Part shown: positions 36,678 to 44,900 of the stretch, one piece after another
Numbering within the stretch: the stretch's first letter is position 1
Layout of the letters: every line of letters begins with the position of its first letter
Notes under the pieces: generated by a model
What the model was told of the DNA's origin: nothing
What the model saw: the letters and a program-made list of their open reading frames with translations, nothing else
Databases searched by the model: none
Program-made: the position numbers and the translations under genes
DNA from: an uncultured Oscillospiraceae bacterium
GTDB taxonomy: Bacteria; Bacillota; Clostridia; Oscillospirales; Acutalibacteraceae
Direction of reading: 5' to 3'
NCBI GenBank assembly: GCA_959596515.1
Contig: CAUFXR010000002.1
Span: 1 to 64,000 of the forward strand
Length of the DNA stretch: 64,000 nucleotides

Positions 36678-36729
36678 TGACTCTCGGCTGAGATGTGCTT
36701 AAAAAGCCAGTATTTATGCGGGTTTGCGG
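36665..36729. repeat. 65-bp direct repeat, left copy (attL, overlaps guaA end)
   Basis: Identical over 65 bp to 42809-42873. It begins within the last codons of guaA (GAGTGGGAGTGA) and contains the att core; the rest belongs to the element's left end. Confidence 0.85.
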
Positions 36730-36752
36730 ACATTACCCAAATGGTTAAATTG

Positions 36753-36802
36753 TTTTTGCAACATTTTTGCAACACCTTGAAAGCAAAAAGTATTTTGCAA
36801 CA
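36753..36802. repeat. TTGCAACA arm-type repeats of element 1
   Basis: TTTTTGCAACA occurs twice in direct abutment (36753-36763, 36764-36774), then TTTTGCAACA at 36793-36802. The first begins 87 bp from the att core, exactly as in element 2. Confidence 0.65.
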
Positions 36803-36850
36803 GATGAAATAATGATAAGTGGCTTTGAAGTAAAGCCATAAATACGATCA

Positions 36851-36884
36851 GGACTTCAACCATAAAAAGTTGGAGTCCTTTTTT
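36851..36884 (+). terminator. Leader terminator of element 1
   Basis: GGACTTCAAC pairs with GTTGGAGTCC (two internal mismatched or wobble positions) around an 8-nt loop, followed by six Ts, upstream of the relaxase fusion. Element 2 has an equivalent hairpin at 42998-43031. Confidence 0.65.
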
Positions 36885-36953
36885 ATTGTGAGAGGCATAA
36901 TTGAAATTTTAGTATCTTTTTTGTATAGTGATGGTAGTCAGGAGGTGTGGCAG

Positions 36954-38132
36954 ATGAAACAAAAAGACTACCATATTTATTTAGATGAACAAGAACGCTG
37001 GCAGATTATACAATCTCTTATTGACCTTAAAAACGCTCTTATAGCACAAGGCAGATATACAGACGCAGTAGATGATGTTCTCTGTAAATTCTTCAAAGCA
37101 AAGCAGAAGAAGATCAAGGTATTTGACGAGATGATTATGGATGTAAATACCGACTATTTTGAACAGAACGGCGGCTATGAATATGCCTGCCGATTCTATG
37201 AAGAAGCTTTCCATTTTGCAGAAAAACTTTACGGTAAAGACAATATTGTATCTGCTGTAATGCACGCTGACGAACTGAATACAGCAATGACCGAAAAGTA
37301 CGGCAGACCGATTTACCACTACCATCTGCATATTATGGCGCTGCCGGTGGTAGATAAAGAGGTGCGCTGGACGAAACGATGTAAAGATCCTAAGCTGGTT
37401 GGAAAGGTGAAAGAGGTCATTCATCAAGTGAGTCATTCAAAGAAATGGAAGTCAGAAAAGGCTCTTGATGAAAACGGAAATCCGATTCTGAACAGCAAGG
37501 GGAAGCAAGTCTATCACACTTCCTACAGCATATTGCAGGACAAGTTTTATGAATATATGCAGGAAGCAGGCTTTAACGGATTCAGCCGTGGAGAGCGTGG
37601 AAGTACTGCTGAAAACTTAGCTTCACTTGAATTTAAAATCAAGAAAGACAAAGAGAAACTATCACATCTTCAAGAAAAAATCGCTGGAGAACAGGTACGG
37701 TACGAAGAAAATCACAATGCCTTTATGACCTTTAATGAGATTGACAATTCAGGCAAAAAGTCTTTTACGGGCAAATATACCGTGTCGGCTGATGACTACG
37801 AGAAGCTGACAACCCTTGCGAAACAAAGCTACTCAGCGGTATCTGAAGCAAAGAAATTACAGGAAGAAAATCAGTATCTAACAAGGCAGATATGGTCATT
37901 ACAGTCGGAAGTTTCACGGCTTAAAACCGCATTATCTGAGCTGACGGAAAAGTGCAGACCGTATCTTGAAGCGTTAAAAGCGGCACCTAAAGCGGTCAAA
38001 GAATTTATTGACGGTATCATTGAGAGATTCAAAAAACAGGAAAAAAGCATTTATTATGAGCCAATTCCTGCACCAAAAATACAGTCACAAGAGCGTGAAA
38101 AACGCTTTAGAAAAAAAGATTATGAAAGGTAG
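36954..38132 (+). CDS. Chimeric MobV-type relaxase with replaced N-terminus
   Basis: Residues 1-57 are nearly the same as the complete 59-aa protein of element 2 (43122-43301). From about residue 58 the protein is the plasmid recombination/mobilisation (Mob_Pre, MobV) family. The metal-binding histidines are retained: H104 in VMHADE and HYHLH at 122-126. Residues about 215-370 form a coiled coil. The usual MobV N-terminal segment with its first motif is absent, so a deletion has joined the small gene to the relaxase in frame; nicking activity is doubtful. AGGAGGTG lies 6 nt before the ATG. Confidence 0.75.
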   Translation: MKQKDYHIYLDEQERWQIIQSLIDLKNALIAQGRYTDAVDDVLCKFFKAKQKKIKVFDEMIMDVNTDYFEQNGGYEYACRFYEEAFHFAEKLYGKDNIVSAVMHADELNTAMTEKYGRPIYHYHLHIMALPVVDKEVRWTKRCKDPKLVGKVKEVIHQVSHSKKWKSEKALDENGNPILNSKGKQVYHTSYSILQDKFYEYMQEAGFNGFSRGERGSTAENLASLEFKIKKDKEKLSHLQEKIAGEQVRYEENHNAFMTFNEIDNSGKKSFTGKYTVSADDYEKLTTLAKQSYSAVSEAKKLQEENQYLTRQIWSLQSEVSRLKTALSELTEKCRPYLEALKAAPKAVKEFIDGIIERFKKQEKSIYYEPIPAPKIQSQEREKRFRKKDYER

Positions 38133-38141
38133 GAAAACAAA

Positions 38142-38522
38142 ATGACAAAGACGATTTTTGAAGAAATGGGCGGGACTTATGTACGGCAGGGAGATTATGA
38201 TCTCCCTTGCCTGTCCTTACCCACCGAAAAAGAAAACAAGCCTATTGGAGTATGGGGACAGCGGCACCTGCGCTATCTCAAACAGCACCGCAAGGTGCTT
38301 TACACCAATCTGCTCACAATTGGCAAGTTGAACAGTTATCTTGCAGATATTGACGAGCAGGCCGAAGATATGTTTCTTCTGCTGGTAGAACAGATGGCAG
38401 AGCGTGAAGGCGTGACTGAGCAGCTAAAAGCAGAAAATCAGATGGAATGGGTTTGCAGGATGAACAACATTCGCAGTAGAGTGGCGGAGATTGTAAATGC
38501 CGTGTTGATTTTCAAGAGATAA
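38142..38522 (+). CDS. tnpV: TnpV-family transposon-encoded protein
   Basis: The 126-aa product matches the TnpV family, small proteins found on Tn4451-like mobilisable transposons and many Clostridia elements; their role is not established. The start IFEEMGGTY and the segment GVWGQRHLRYLKQHRK are characteristic. It lies 9 nt after the relaxase and is followed by a hairpin terminator (38530-38562). It marks the element as part of the mobilisable-transposon world. Confidence 0.78.
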   Translation: MTKTIFEEMGGTYVRQGDYDLPCLSLPTEKENKPIGVWGQRHLRYLKQHRKVLYTNLLTIGKLNSYLADIDEQAEDMFLLLVEQMAEREGVTEQLKAENQMEWVCRMNNIRSRVAEIVNAVLIFKR

Positions 38523-38529
38523 TCAGAGA

Positions 38530-38570
38530 GTGTCGCAGGTAAAACAGGTTTATCTGCGGCACTTTGTTTT
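38530..38570 (+). terminator. Terminator after tnpV
   Basis: GTGTCGCAG pairs with CTGCGGCAC (one wobble) around a 14-nt loop, followed by TTTGTTTT. Confidence 0.6.
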
Positions 38571-38606
38571 CTGGGAACAAACAGGTATCTTTTTTTACCC
38601 ATTCCA

Positions 38607-38635
38607 TTGCTTTTTTGCTGCGATCGTGCTATAAT
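38607..38635 (+). promoter_or_regulatory. Promoter of the RM operon
   Basis: TTGCTT (38607-38612) and a perfect TATAAT (38630-38635) are spaced 17 bp, 43 nt before dcm. GCGATCG within the spacer may be an operator for the RHH domain of the methylase (inference). Confidence 0.6.
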
Positions 38636-38677
38636 AGGGATAAATCAGGTATTATTTCTTTCCCAGGAGGGATTTGC

Positions 38678-39844
38678 ATGGCAAAACAGATTCATATAAG
38701 AATTGATGATGATACATATGAAGAGTTAAACAATTATTCTACTGTGAGCAGTCAGACCATTCAGGATTGTATGCTGGTTGCTATCAGACAGCTTTTGATT
38801 AAAGCGAAGGAAGAACCCGGCAAGAATCTTGATGGTTATACCTTTATAGATTTATTTGCTGGTATTGGTGGTATGCGTATCGCTTTTGAAGCTGCCGGAG
38901 CCCAATGTGTGTATTCCAACGAGTGGAACAAATACAGCCAGCAGACTTATTATGCAAACTTCGGCGTTCAGCCTGATGGTGATATTACGAAAGTCCCGGC
39001 AGAAAATATTCCTGATCATGATATACTTGTTGCCGGGTTCCCCTGTCAGCCTTTTTCAATTGCCGGGGTATCCAAGAAAAACAGTCTTGGTCGTGCAACC
39101 GGTTTTGAAGATAAAACACAGGGTACGCTTTTCTTTGATATATGTCGTATTCTGAAAGCAAAACGACCCAAAGCGTTTATGCTGGAAAATGTAAAAAACC
39201 TTTGCAGCCACGACAGAGGAAGAACATTTAAGGTTATTCAGGAATCCCTTGCGGAGTTGAACTATAAAATTTTTTATCAGGTTATCGATGGACAGGGTTA
39301 TGTTCCTCAGCACAGGGAACGAATTGTAATTGTCGGTTTTGATATGTTGCGCTATGGAAACGATATTGATTTTCATTTCGAGCTGCATCCGCTGAAAAGA
39401 CAACCTGTATTAAGAGATATTCTTGAATCAAAAGTCGACAGCAAATATACCCTGTCTGATAAATTGTGGACTTATCTGCAAAACTATGCTGCGAAACACA
39501 GAGAGGCAGGAAATGGCTTCGGTTACGGTATTGCGCCGCCTGATGGGATTTCCCGGACGATGAGCGCACGCTATTATAAGGACGGATCGGAAATCCTGAT
39601 TGAACAGAAAGGGAAAAATCCACGCCGTCTGACTCCGAGAGAGTGCGCAAGGCTTCAGGGATTCCCGGATACTTTCAAAATCCCGGTTTCAGACACGCAG
39701 GCATATAAACAGTTCGGAAATTCTGTTGTCGTTCCATTGATGACGGAAGTTGCAAAACTGGTTGTTACACGATTGGTGCAGCTTGATGATGCACAGAAGA
39801 TCAAGAAGAACTTTGAAGGAATATCGCAAAGGCAGGTGATATGA
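38678..39844 (+). CDS. dcm: DNA cytosine-5 methyltransferase with N-terminal RHH-like domain
   Basis: The 388-aa protein starts with about 45 residues resembling a ribbon-helix-helix DNA-binding domain (MAKQIHIRIDDDTYEEL). A full C5-methyltransferase follows: motif I FIDLFAGIGG (56-65), catalytic PCQPFS (122-127), ENVKNL, and the C-terminal motifs ending QFGNSV. With the EcoRII-like nuclease and Vsr downstream it probably methylates CCWGG or a related site. AGGAGGG precedes ATG 38678. The RHH domain could auto-repress the operon. Confidence 0.9.
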   Translation: MAKQIHIRIDDDTYEELNNYSTVSSQTIQDCMLVAIRQLLIKAKEEPGKNLDGYTFIDLFAGIGGMRIAFEAAGAQCVYSNEWNKYSQQTYYANFGVQPDGDITKVPAENIPDHDILVAGFPCQPFSIAGVSKKNSLGRATGFEDKTQGTLFFDICRILKAKRPKAFMLENVKNLCSHDRGRTFKVIQESLAELNYKIFYQVIDGQGYVPQHRERIVIVGFDMLRYGNDIDFHFELHPLKRQPVLRDILESKVDSKYTLSDKLWTYLQNYAAKHREAGNGFGYGIAPPDGISRTMSARYYKDGSEILIEQKGKNPRRLTPRECARLQGFPDTFKIPVSDTQAYKQFGNSVVVPLMTEVAKLVVTRLVQLDDAQKIKKNFEGISQRQVI

Positions 39845-39845
39845 A

Positions 39846-41024
39846 GTGCCGGACAGTTATGCCGTACAGGCGATTCAGGCTGTACTCAACAGTCGGAAAG
39901 CATATTGTAAGTTTCTCTCTGCTAATGATACCGGGTTGACCGGTGGTCATCAGGCTGGCATTTATATTGCCAAACCGTCTGTTCCCATTCTGTTTGATGA
40001 GCCGGGAATCAAGGGCGAGAACAAGGAAAAATGGGTAAAGGTCAAATGGCAGGATGACATTGAAACAGATACCCGCTTTATTTATTACGGTCAGGGAACA
40101 AGAAATGAATACAGAATTACTAATTTCGGCCGGGGATTTCCTTTTCTGCGACCGGAATATACCGGTGCTCTATTCATCTTTACAAAATGCAGTGATGAGT
40201 ATTATCAGGCATATATCCTGAATTCCGAAGATGATATTGACCAGTTCCTTGATGCTTTTGGCATCGGGCCAACCGAAACAAACAGGCTGATTGATACCGA
40301 TCAGGTGCAGACTGAAACACGGGAACAACTGGCAATTCAGGAGTTTATTTCAGGCCTGACTGTTGATTTCCCATTGTCCGAAGAGATGTCAGCGGCAGCA
40401 CGCAACATTCAGAACAGCGTCTATAACCATTTGGAATATATCAGAACGAATCCAGATCGAAAAATCATTGAATGGACAAATACAGAATATGCCCTGTTCA
40501 GAGCGATTGAACATGCCCGTTATGGAGAGACAATTTCCCGTGGCTTTGATTCTGTTGATTCCTTTATTACGATGGCAAACATGGTTTTGAATCGTCGCAA
40601 AAGTCGTGCTGGAAAAAGCCTTGAACATCATCTGTCTGCCATCTTTGACGGAAACAGTATTTTGTATTCCGCACAGGCAGTAACGGAAGGAAACAAAAAG
40701 CCAGATTTTATCTTTCCTTCGCAGGAGGCGTACCACAATGCGACTTTTCCAACAGACAGATTGATTTCTCTTGCAGCAAAAACAACCTGTAAGGATCGAT
40801 GGAGGCAGGTAATCAACGAAGCTGATCGGCTGCGGGACAGACCTAAATATCTCTGCACTCTTCAACAGGGGATTTCTCCTGCACAGATGGATGAAATGCA
40901 GAGTGAAAATGTAATTCTTGTTGTTCCAAAACCGTACATCTCATCCTATCCGGCAGATCGTCAGGACAGGATATGGACGCTTTCCCAATTTGTGAACTAT
41001 GTGCGGGAAGTGGAGGCTCTTTGA
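39846..41024 (+). CDS. EcoRII-like type II restriction endonuclease
   Basis: The 392-aa product begins with an N-terminal B3-like effector domain and ends with an EcoRII-C catalytic domain of the PD-(D/E)xK fold: KPDFIFPS (near 282-289), then AAKTTCKDRWRQ, the catalytic K region. EcoRII needs two CCWGG sites, one as effector. GTG 39846 follows AGGTGA, 2 nt after the dcm stop, giving coupled expression after the protective methylase. Length matches the EcoRII family (about 400 aa). Confidence 0.85.
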   Translation: MPDSYAVQAIQAVLNSRKAYCKFLSANDTGLTGGHQAGIYIAKPSVPILFDEPGIKGENKEKWVKVKWQDDIETDTRFIYYGQGTRNEYRITNFGRGFPFLRPEYTGALFIFTKCSDEYYQAYILNSEDDIDQFLDAFGIGPTETNRLIDTDQVQTETREQLAIQEFISGLTVDFPLSEEMSAAARNIQNSVYNHLEYIRTNPDRKIIEWTNTEYALFRAIEHARYGETISRGFDSVDSFITMANMVLNRRKSRAGKSLEHHLSAIFDGNSILYSAQAVTEGNKKPDFIFPSQEAYHNATFPTDRLISLAAKTTCKDRWRQVINEADRLRDRPKYLCTLQQGISPAQMDEMQSENVILVVPKPYISSYPADRQDRIWTLSQFVNYVREVEAL

Positions 41025-41476
41025 TGGCTGATATCCTTTCACCTGAACAACGGAGCAGAAACATGGCGGCAATCCGATCCAAAAACACGAAGTCGGAAAT
41101 ATATTTTCGGAAGCTTCTGTTTGCAAGAGGATACCGTTACCACATATCGGAAAAAAGCGTCCAAGGACATCCCGATATCTTTTTGAACAAATATAATACG
41201 GCCATCTTTGTTCATGGGTGTTTCTGGCATCGTCATCAGGGGTGCAAATATGCATATATGCCAAAGTCAAGGCAGGAGTTCTGGCAAAGGAAATTTGACG
41301 ATAATGTCAGGCGAGATCAAATCGTAAAAGATGAATTACAGAAGCAAAATATCAAATGTCTGATTGTGTGGGAGTGTACGATTAGGAAGATGATGAAAAA
41401 TCTGGAAACAGAAAGTTGTATCATTGAAAAATGTATAGATTTTATGCTTTCAGATGAGAAAATACTTGAGATATAG
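41024..41476 (+). CDS. vsr: Very short patch repair endonuclease
   Basis: Vsr nicks 5' to T in T:G mismatches that arise when 5-methylcytosine deaminates, protecting methylated sites. The 150-aa product has the family start LSPEQRSRNMAAIRSKNTKSE-like region (near 5-24), the metal-binding PDIFL and HGCFWHRHQGC, and a later W-E segment. Its ATG overlaps the nuclease stop (TGATG). Association with Dcm-type methylation supports cytosine methylation as the modification. Confidence 0.93.
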   Translation: MADILSPEQRSRNMAAIRSKNTKSEIYFRKLLFARGYRYHISEKSVQGHPDIFLNKYNTAIFVHGCFWHRHQGCKYAYMPKSRQEFWQRKFDDNVRRDQIVKDELQKQNIKCLIVWECTIRKMMKNLETESCIIEKCIDFMLSDEKILEI

Positions 41477-41490
41477 GAAAGGATTAAACT

Positions 41491-42552
41491 ATGTATGCTA
41501 ACAGAATCGAATTATATCAAAAATTAGAAGAAAACTTGGGTAGTAAAGTGCTTGTATATATTACAAGTGATCGTGCTGGTTTCGAAGCAAATATTGCACA
41601 AGATGTTATTGATCTATTTATTAATCAATTAGACAACATCGGTATTCAACAAAAAATCTCACTGTATTTGTATACCAGAGGAGGAGATACTGCTGCTGCT
41701 TGGAATATTGTTAATCTTTTGCGGCAATACTGTGATGAACTAGAGGTCGTAATTCCCCATAAAGCACATAGTGCAGGAACATTAATAAGTATTGGTGCAA
41801 ATTCTATTATAATGACTAAGCAAGCTACATTAGGACCAATTGATCCAAGTGTAAATACTCCGTTGAACCCTCCTATTCCTAATGCTCCGCCTCAAAATAA
41901 CTATCCTGTAAGTGTTGAAGCGGTCAAAGGATATCTTGCTTTTGCAAAAGAAGAACTGTCAATCAAAGAAGATATTGCTTTATCTAACATTATGATTAAG
42001 CTGTCAGAGTATGTCCATCCGCTTGTGTTGGGTCAAGTCTATAGAGCACGAGCACAGATAAAAATGTTGGCAGAGAAATTGTTGACAAATCAAGTGACAG
42101 ATAACGCAAAAATTAAAGATATTATTTCTTTCCTTTGTAGTGATTCTGGTAGTCATGACTATACCATTAATAGAAGAGAAGCAAAAGATACACTTGGTTT
42201 GAATGTAAGAAAACCAGATGACAAACTTTATTCTATTATCAAAAGTATATATGATGATATTAGCGCAGAATTAGGGTTTGGGCTTCCGTTTGATCCAATG
42301 GCAGTGTCAAAAATCAACGGTGGCACATATAGTGTTACCAGAGCTTTAATCGAGAGTATTGATGGAGGTTGCGACTCTTTTGTTACTGAAGGGGTTATCA
42401 AGCAAGTAACTGTTTCTGGTGTTCCAGGGCAAGCACCACAACAAGCTATCCAGACAACCAAAACATTCGAGGGGTGGAAACATGAAACAATTAACACCAT
42501 TAGCGATACAACAATTATTACTGACAGAACAACGGAATCTACAAGTAATTAA
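41491..42552 (+). CDS. ClpP/SppA-fold serine protease (SDH-proteinase family)
   Basis: The 353-aa product resembles the serine dehydrogenase proteinase family of the ClpP-crotonase fold. A β-strand/loop LYLYTRGGDT (58-67) builds the oxyanion region, and the likely nucleophile is S94 in KAHSAGTL; LGPIDP (114-119) is the family's third landmark. No signal peptide or membrane helix is seen, so it should act in the cytoplasm. It starts 14 nt after vsr, implying it belongs to the RM operon, and its 3' end overlaps a small gene. A defence or post-restriction role is inference. Confidence 0.8.
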   Translation: MYANRIELYQKLEENLGSKVLVYITSDRAGFEANIAQDVIDLFINQLDNIGIQQKISLYLYTRGGDTAAAWNIVNLLRQYCDELEVVIPHKAHSAGTLISIGANSIIMTKQATLGPIDPSVNTPLNPPIPNAPPQNNYPVSVEAVKGYLAFAKEELSIKEDIALSNIMIKLSEYVHPLVLGQVYRARAQIKMLAEKLLTNQVTDNAKIKDIISFLCSDSGSHDYTINRREAKDTLGLNVRKPDDKLYSIIKSIYDDISAELGFGLPFDPMAVSKINGGTYSVTRALIESIDGGCDSFVTEGVIKQVTVSGVPGQAPQQAIQTTKTFEGWKHETINTISDTTIITDRTTESTSN

Positions 42553-42682
42553 TGCAGGTTGTGTAGCGTCTATTCGATCTGGATACGCCAACTATAGTCG
42601 CAATTCAACAACCAATGATACTAATGCACTTATAAACTTGCTTGAAGATTTGATTATTATTGAGCCGTCTGTGCAGGATTAA
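42482..42682 (+). CDS. Small protein overlapping the SDH protease end (66 aa)
   Basis: A separate frame opens at ATG 42482 behind GAGGGGTGG, 71 nt before the protease stop, and runs to 42682. The product is mostly helical (LTPLAIQQLLLTEQ start) with an acidic end. The overlap means translation is coupled to the protease; it may be a partner or inhibitor. No family is recognised. Confidence 0.6.
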   Translation: MKQLTPLAIQQLLLTEQRNLQVINAGCVASIRSGYANYSRNSTTNDTNALINLLEDLIIIEPSVQD

Positions 42683-42690
42683 CTTCTTTG

Positions 42691-42709
42691 TGACAACAAA
42701 ATGACAACA
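42691..42709. repeat. TGACAACA repeats at right end of element 1
   Basis: TGACAACA occurs at 42691-42698 and 42702-42709 with an 11-bp period, about 100 bp from the central att core. They are candidate arm sites of the right end. Confidence 0.5.
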
Positions 42710-42808
42710 GAAATTTGGAGAGTCCATATTTTATGGATATTTCAGATAACTAAAATAACTCGTGCTAAATCACCAATACAAAATTGTTTAAGTGGTGGTT
42801 TTCAGGAG

Positions 42809-42873
42809 CGAGTGGGAGTGATGACTCTCGGCTGAGATGTGCTTAAAAAGCCAGTATTTATGCGGGTTTGCGG
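42809..42873. repeat. 65-bp direct repeat, middle copy (shared att)
   Basis: Identical to 36665-36729. It marks the junction between element 1 and element 2 (attR of the first, attL of the second). Confidence 0.85.
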
Positions 42874-42896
42874 GTATAGCTTGAATCGTCGATTCG

Positions 42897-42945
42897 TTTT
42901 TGCAACACTTTTGCAACACATCACGCACAAAAAAGTTTTGCAACA
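42897..42945. repeat. TTGCAACA arm-type repeats of element 2
   Basis: TTTTTGCAACA (42897-42907), CTTTTGCAACA (42908-42918) and TTTTGCAACA (42936-42945). The first begins 87 bp from the att core, as in element 1. Confidence 0.65.
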
Positions 42946-42997
42946 GATGAAATAGTTATAAGTGGCTTTGTGGTAAAGCTGAACAATGAGTAATAAA

Positions 42998-43031
42998 AGG
43001 ACTCTGACGAAAAAGGTCAGAGTCCTTTTTT
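42998..43031 (+). terminator. Leader terminator of element 2
   Basis: AGGACTCTGAC pairs perfectly with GTCAGAGTCCT around a 7-nt loop, followed by TTTTT. It corresponds to 36851-36884 with a changed sequence but conserved pairing. Confidence 0.75.
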
Positions 43032-43121
43032 CGTCTGTCGTATAACACTTTTGGAAGCTTTTGCATACTTGTTAAGCAAATTGCGATCGTATATAGTATG
43101 CTTAGGCAGGAGGTGCGACAG

Positions 43122-43301
43122 ATGAAACAGAAAGACTATTATATTTATTTAGATGAGCAGGAATACTCTCAGGTTATACAATCCCTTATTGCTCTCAAAA
43201 ACGATCTCATAGCGCAAGGCAGATATACGGACGCAGTAGATGATGTCCTTATCAAATTTACAAAAGCACGAAAGAAAAAGATTACCGTGCAATACATCTG
43301 A
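43122..43301 (+). CDS. Small element protein (59 aa)
   Basis: The 59-aa product starts MKQKDYYIYLDEQEYSQ and includes the segment GRYTDAVDDVL and a basic tail (KARKKKITV). The same protein forms the first 57 residues of the relaxase chimera in element 1. AGGAGGTG lies upstream of the ATG in both. It probably occurs as a small stand-alone gene at the left end of this element family; function is unknown. A terminator (43318-43358) follows. Confidence 0.65.
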   Translation: MKQKDYYIYLDEQEYSQVIQSLIALKNDLIAQGRYTDAVDDVLIKFTKARKKKITVQYI

Positions 43302-43317
43302 ATAAAATCGCAGTTAT

Positions 43318-43358
43318 GCCGCTTGTTTCTCTACGGAGAAGCAGGCGGCTTTTTTGCG
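43318..43358 (+). terminator. Terminator after the small element gene
   Basis: GCCGCTTGTTTCTC pairs with GAGAAGCAGGCGGC (14 bp, two G-T pairs) around a 4-nt loop, followed by six Ts. Confidence 0.75.
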
Positions 43359-43852
43359 TTTTAGGGCAATTTTCAAGGGCAAAAAATTTTTTTCAAATTT
43401 TTTTGAGATTTAGGGGGTGCATTTGACCTCTCCCAGTGGGAATAAGTGAAGGGGTTGTTTCCCGCAAGGGATTTTCCCCTTCACAGTTCCTTGAAAATTG
43501 AATAGACAGGCGCTAAGGACATTAGTTCTGATGAACAGCCCGAAGGTGGGTACGCCGGGACTTTTCCTATTGATATACGGAGAACGAGCGAGAATCCCCG
43601 ACCTGAAATTCAGCTTGCTACTGAAACGGCAATGACAGTCAGAATGATAATGATACTTCTCTACGGAGCTGGCGGAGTACCCGGCAGAGGTGAGATTCCT
43701 ATGATACGGTTTCGCAAACTGTAACCTTAGTGCTTCCCGTACAAAGCGAATCGCTTTCCGCAGGGGGCGTTGAGAACAAATACTGCGGTCTTTACATAGC
43801 CGCCTCTTATTGAGGCAGGCTGTGAAATCTATGAAAGGAGGTAAAGCCGGAG
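43359..43852. other. Non-coding 490-bp leader with nested hairpin
   Basis: No gene is supported. GTGAAGGGG (43446-43454) pairs with CCCCTTCAC (43476-43484), and inside it TCCC-GCAA-GGGA forms a second stem, an origin- or attenuator-like structure. Sequence resembling CCTTGAAAATTGAATAGAC follows, which I recall from other Firmicute element leaders. It precedes the parA-int fusion, which has AAAGGAGG upstream. Confidence 0.5.
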
Positions 43853-44896
43853 ATGTCAAACTGCAAGACGATTGCGGTATGCAATCAAAAAGGCGGTGTG
43901 GGCAAGACCACGACTACGGTTAATTTAGGCGTCGGACTTGCTATGCAAGGGAAAAAGGTGCTTCTGATTGACGCTGATCCGCAGGGCGATTTAACGACCT
44001 GCCTCGGCTGGAGGGATAGCGACAGCCTTTCCGTAACGCTGACAGAGAAGTTACAGGCGATCATATCGAAGCAGGAGCAAAATCCCTTTGACGGTATTCT
44101 GCACCATAAAGAAAAAGTAGACCTTGTACCGTCCAATCTCAGTCTATCGTCATTGGAAATGACGCTTGTAACGGCGATGAGCCGAGAGAGCGTCCTGAAG
44201 AATTATCTGAGCCTTGTAAAAGACAAGTACGATTATGTCCTTATTGACTGTATGCCGAGCTTGGGTATGATTACCTTTAACGCTCTTACGGCGGCTGACA
44301 GCGTGATTATCCCCGTTCAGGCGCAGTATCTTCCCGCTAAGGGAATGACGCAGCTTTTGGGGACGATTGCGAAAGTAAGGAAACACACAAACGCCGATTT
44401 GAAAATCGACGGTATTCTTCTGACGCTTGTGGACGGAAGGACAAATCTTGCGAAAAGCACAGTGGAAGCACTCAGGGAGAATTTCGGCAGCCATATCAGG
44501 ATATATAGATCAATGATTCCGGCAGCCGTAAAAGCCGCAGAGGTATCTTCTAAAGGCACAAGTAGTATGCCTGCTTTTCTTTGTGATGAACTCAGAGAAT
44601 ACATTGATATGCTCTACTTTCCTGCTCCCGATCAGAGAATTTTTACGATTACTAAATCAAAACTTACAAATCGTTTTCACAAGTTATCTGAAGAAGCAGG
44701 ATTGAGGCGTATTACCGTACACGGGTTGCGACATTCTCATTTATCCCTTCTTATAAGCAAGAAATATGATATTTTTGAGGTGTCAAAACGGATAGGACAC
44801 AAATCCATTAAAACGACGCAGGATATTTATGGACATCTGTTTGATGAAGTCCAAAAGACGATTGCAAATGACCTTGACAGTCTTAGGAGGAGGTAA
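43853..44896 (+). CDS. ParA ATPase fused to tyrosine recombinase C-terminus
   Basis: Residues 1 to about 235 are a complete-looking ParA/Soj ATPase: deviant Walker A KGGVGKTT (13-20), IDADPQ (40-45) and YVLIDCMPS (128-136). From about 238 (MPAFLCDELR) the protein is the C-terminal part of a tyrosine recombinase with R293 (HGLRHSH), H316 (GH) and nucleophile Y326 (QDIYGHLF). The first catalytic arginine of the recombinase is absent, so integrase activity is unlikely; the ParA half lacks its last helix. The joint lies at SSKGTS, probably a deletion between a parA and an int gene. Confidence 0.85.
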   Translation: MSNCKTIAVCNQKGGVGKTTTTVNLGVGLAMQGKKVLLIDADPQGDLTTCLGWRDSDSLSVTLTEKLQAIISKQEQNPFDGILHHKEKVDLVPSNLSLSSLEMTLVTAMSRESVLKNYLSLVKDKYDYVLIDCMPSLGMITFNALTAADSVIIPVQAQYLPAKGMTQLLGTIAKVRKHTNADLKIDGILLTLVDGRTNLAKSTVEALRENFGSHIRIYRSMIPAAVKAAEVSSKGTSSMPAFLCDELREYIDMLYFPAPDQRIFTITKSKLTNRFHKLSEEAGLRRITVHGLRHSHLSLLISKKYDIFEVSKRIGHKSIKTTQDIYGHLFDEVQKTIANDLDSLRRR

Positions 44897-44900
44897 AAAT

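Larger units (their letters stand above)
36666..42809 (+). mobile_element. Integrative element 1 at guaA (RM/defence cargo)
   Basis: The element is bounded by the att core at guaA and by its repeat at 42810. The left end carries TTTTTGCAACA repeats (36753-36774, 36793-36802) and the right end two TGACAACA repeats 11 bp apart (42691-42709), both resembling arm-type sites of a tyrosine recombinase. It carries a truncated MobV relaxase fusion, tnpV, dcm, an EcoRII-like nuclease, vsr, an SDH-type protease and a small gene. No integrase gene is present, so it is not autonomous. Confidence 0.75.
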
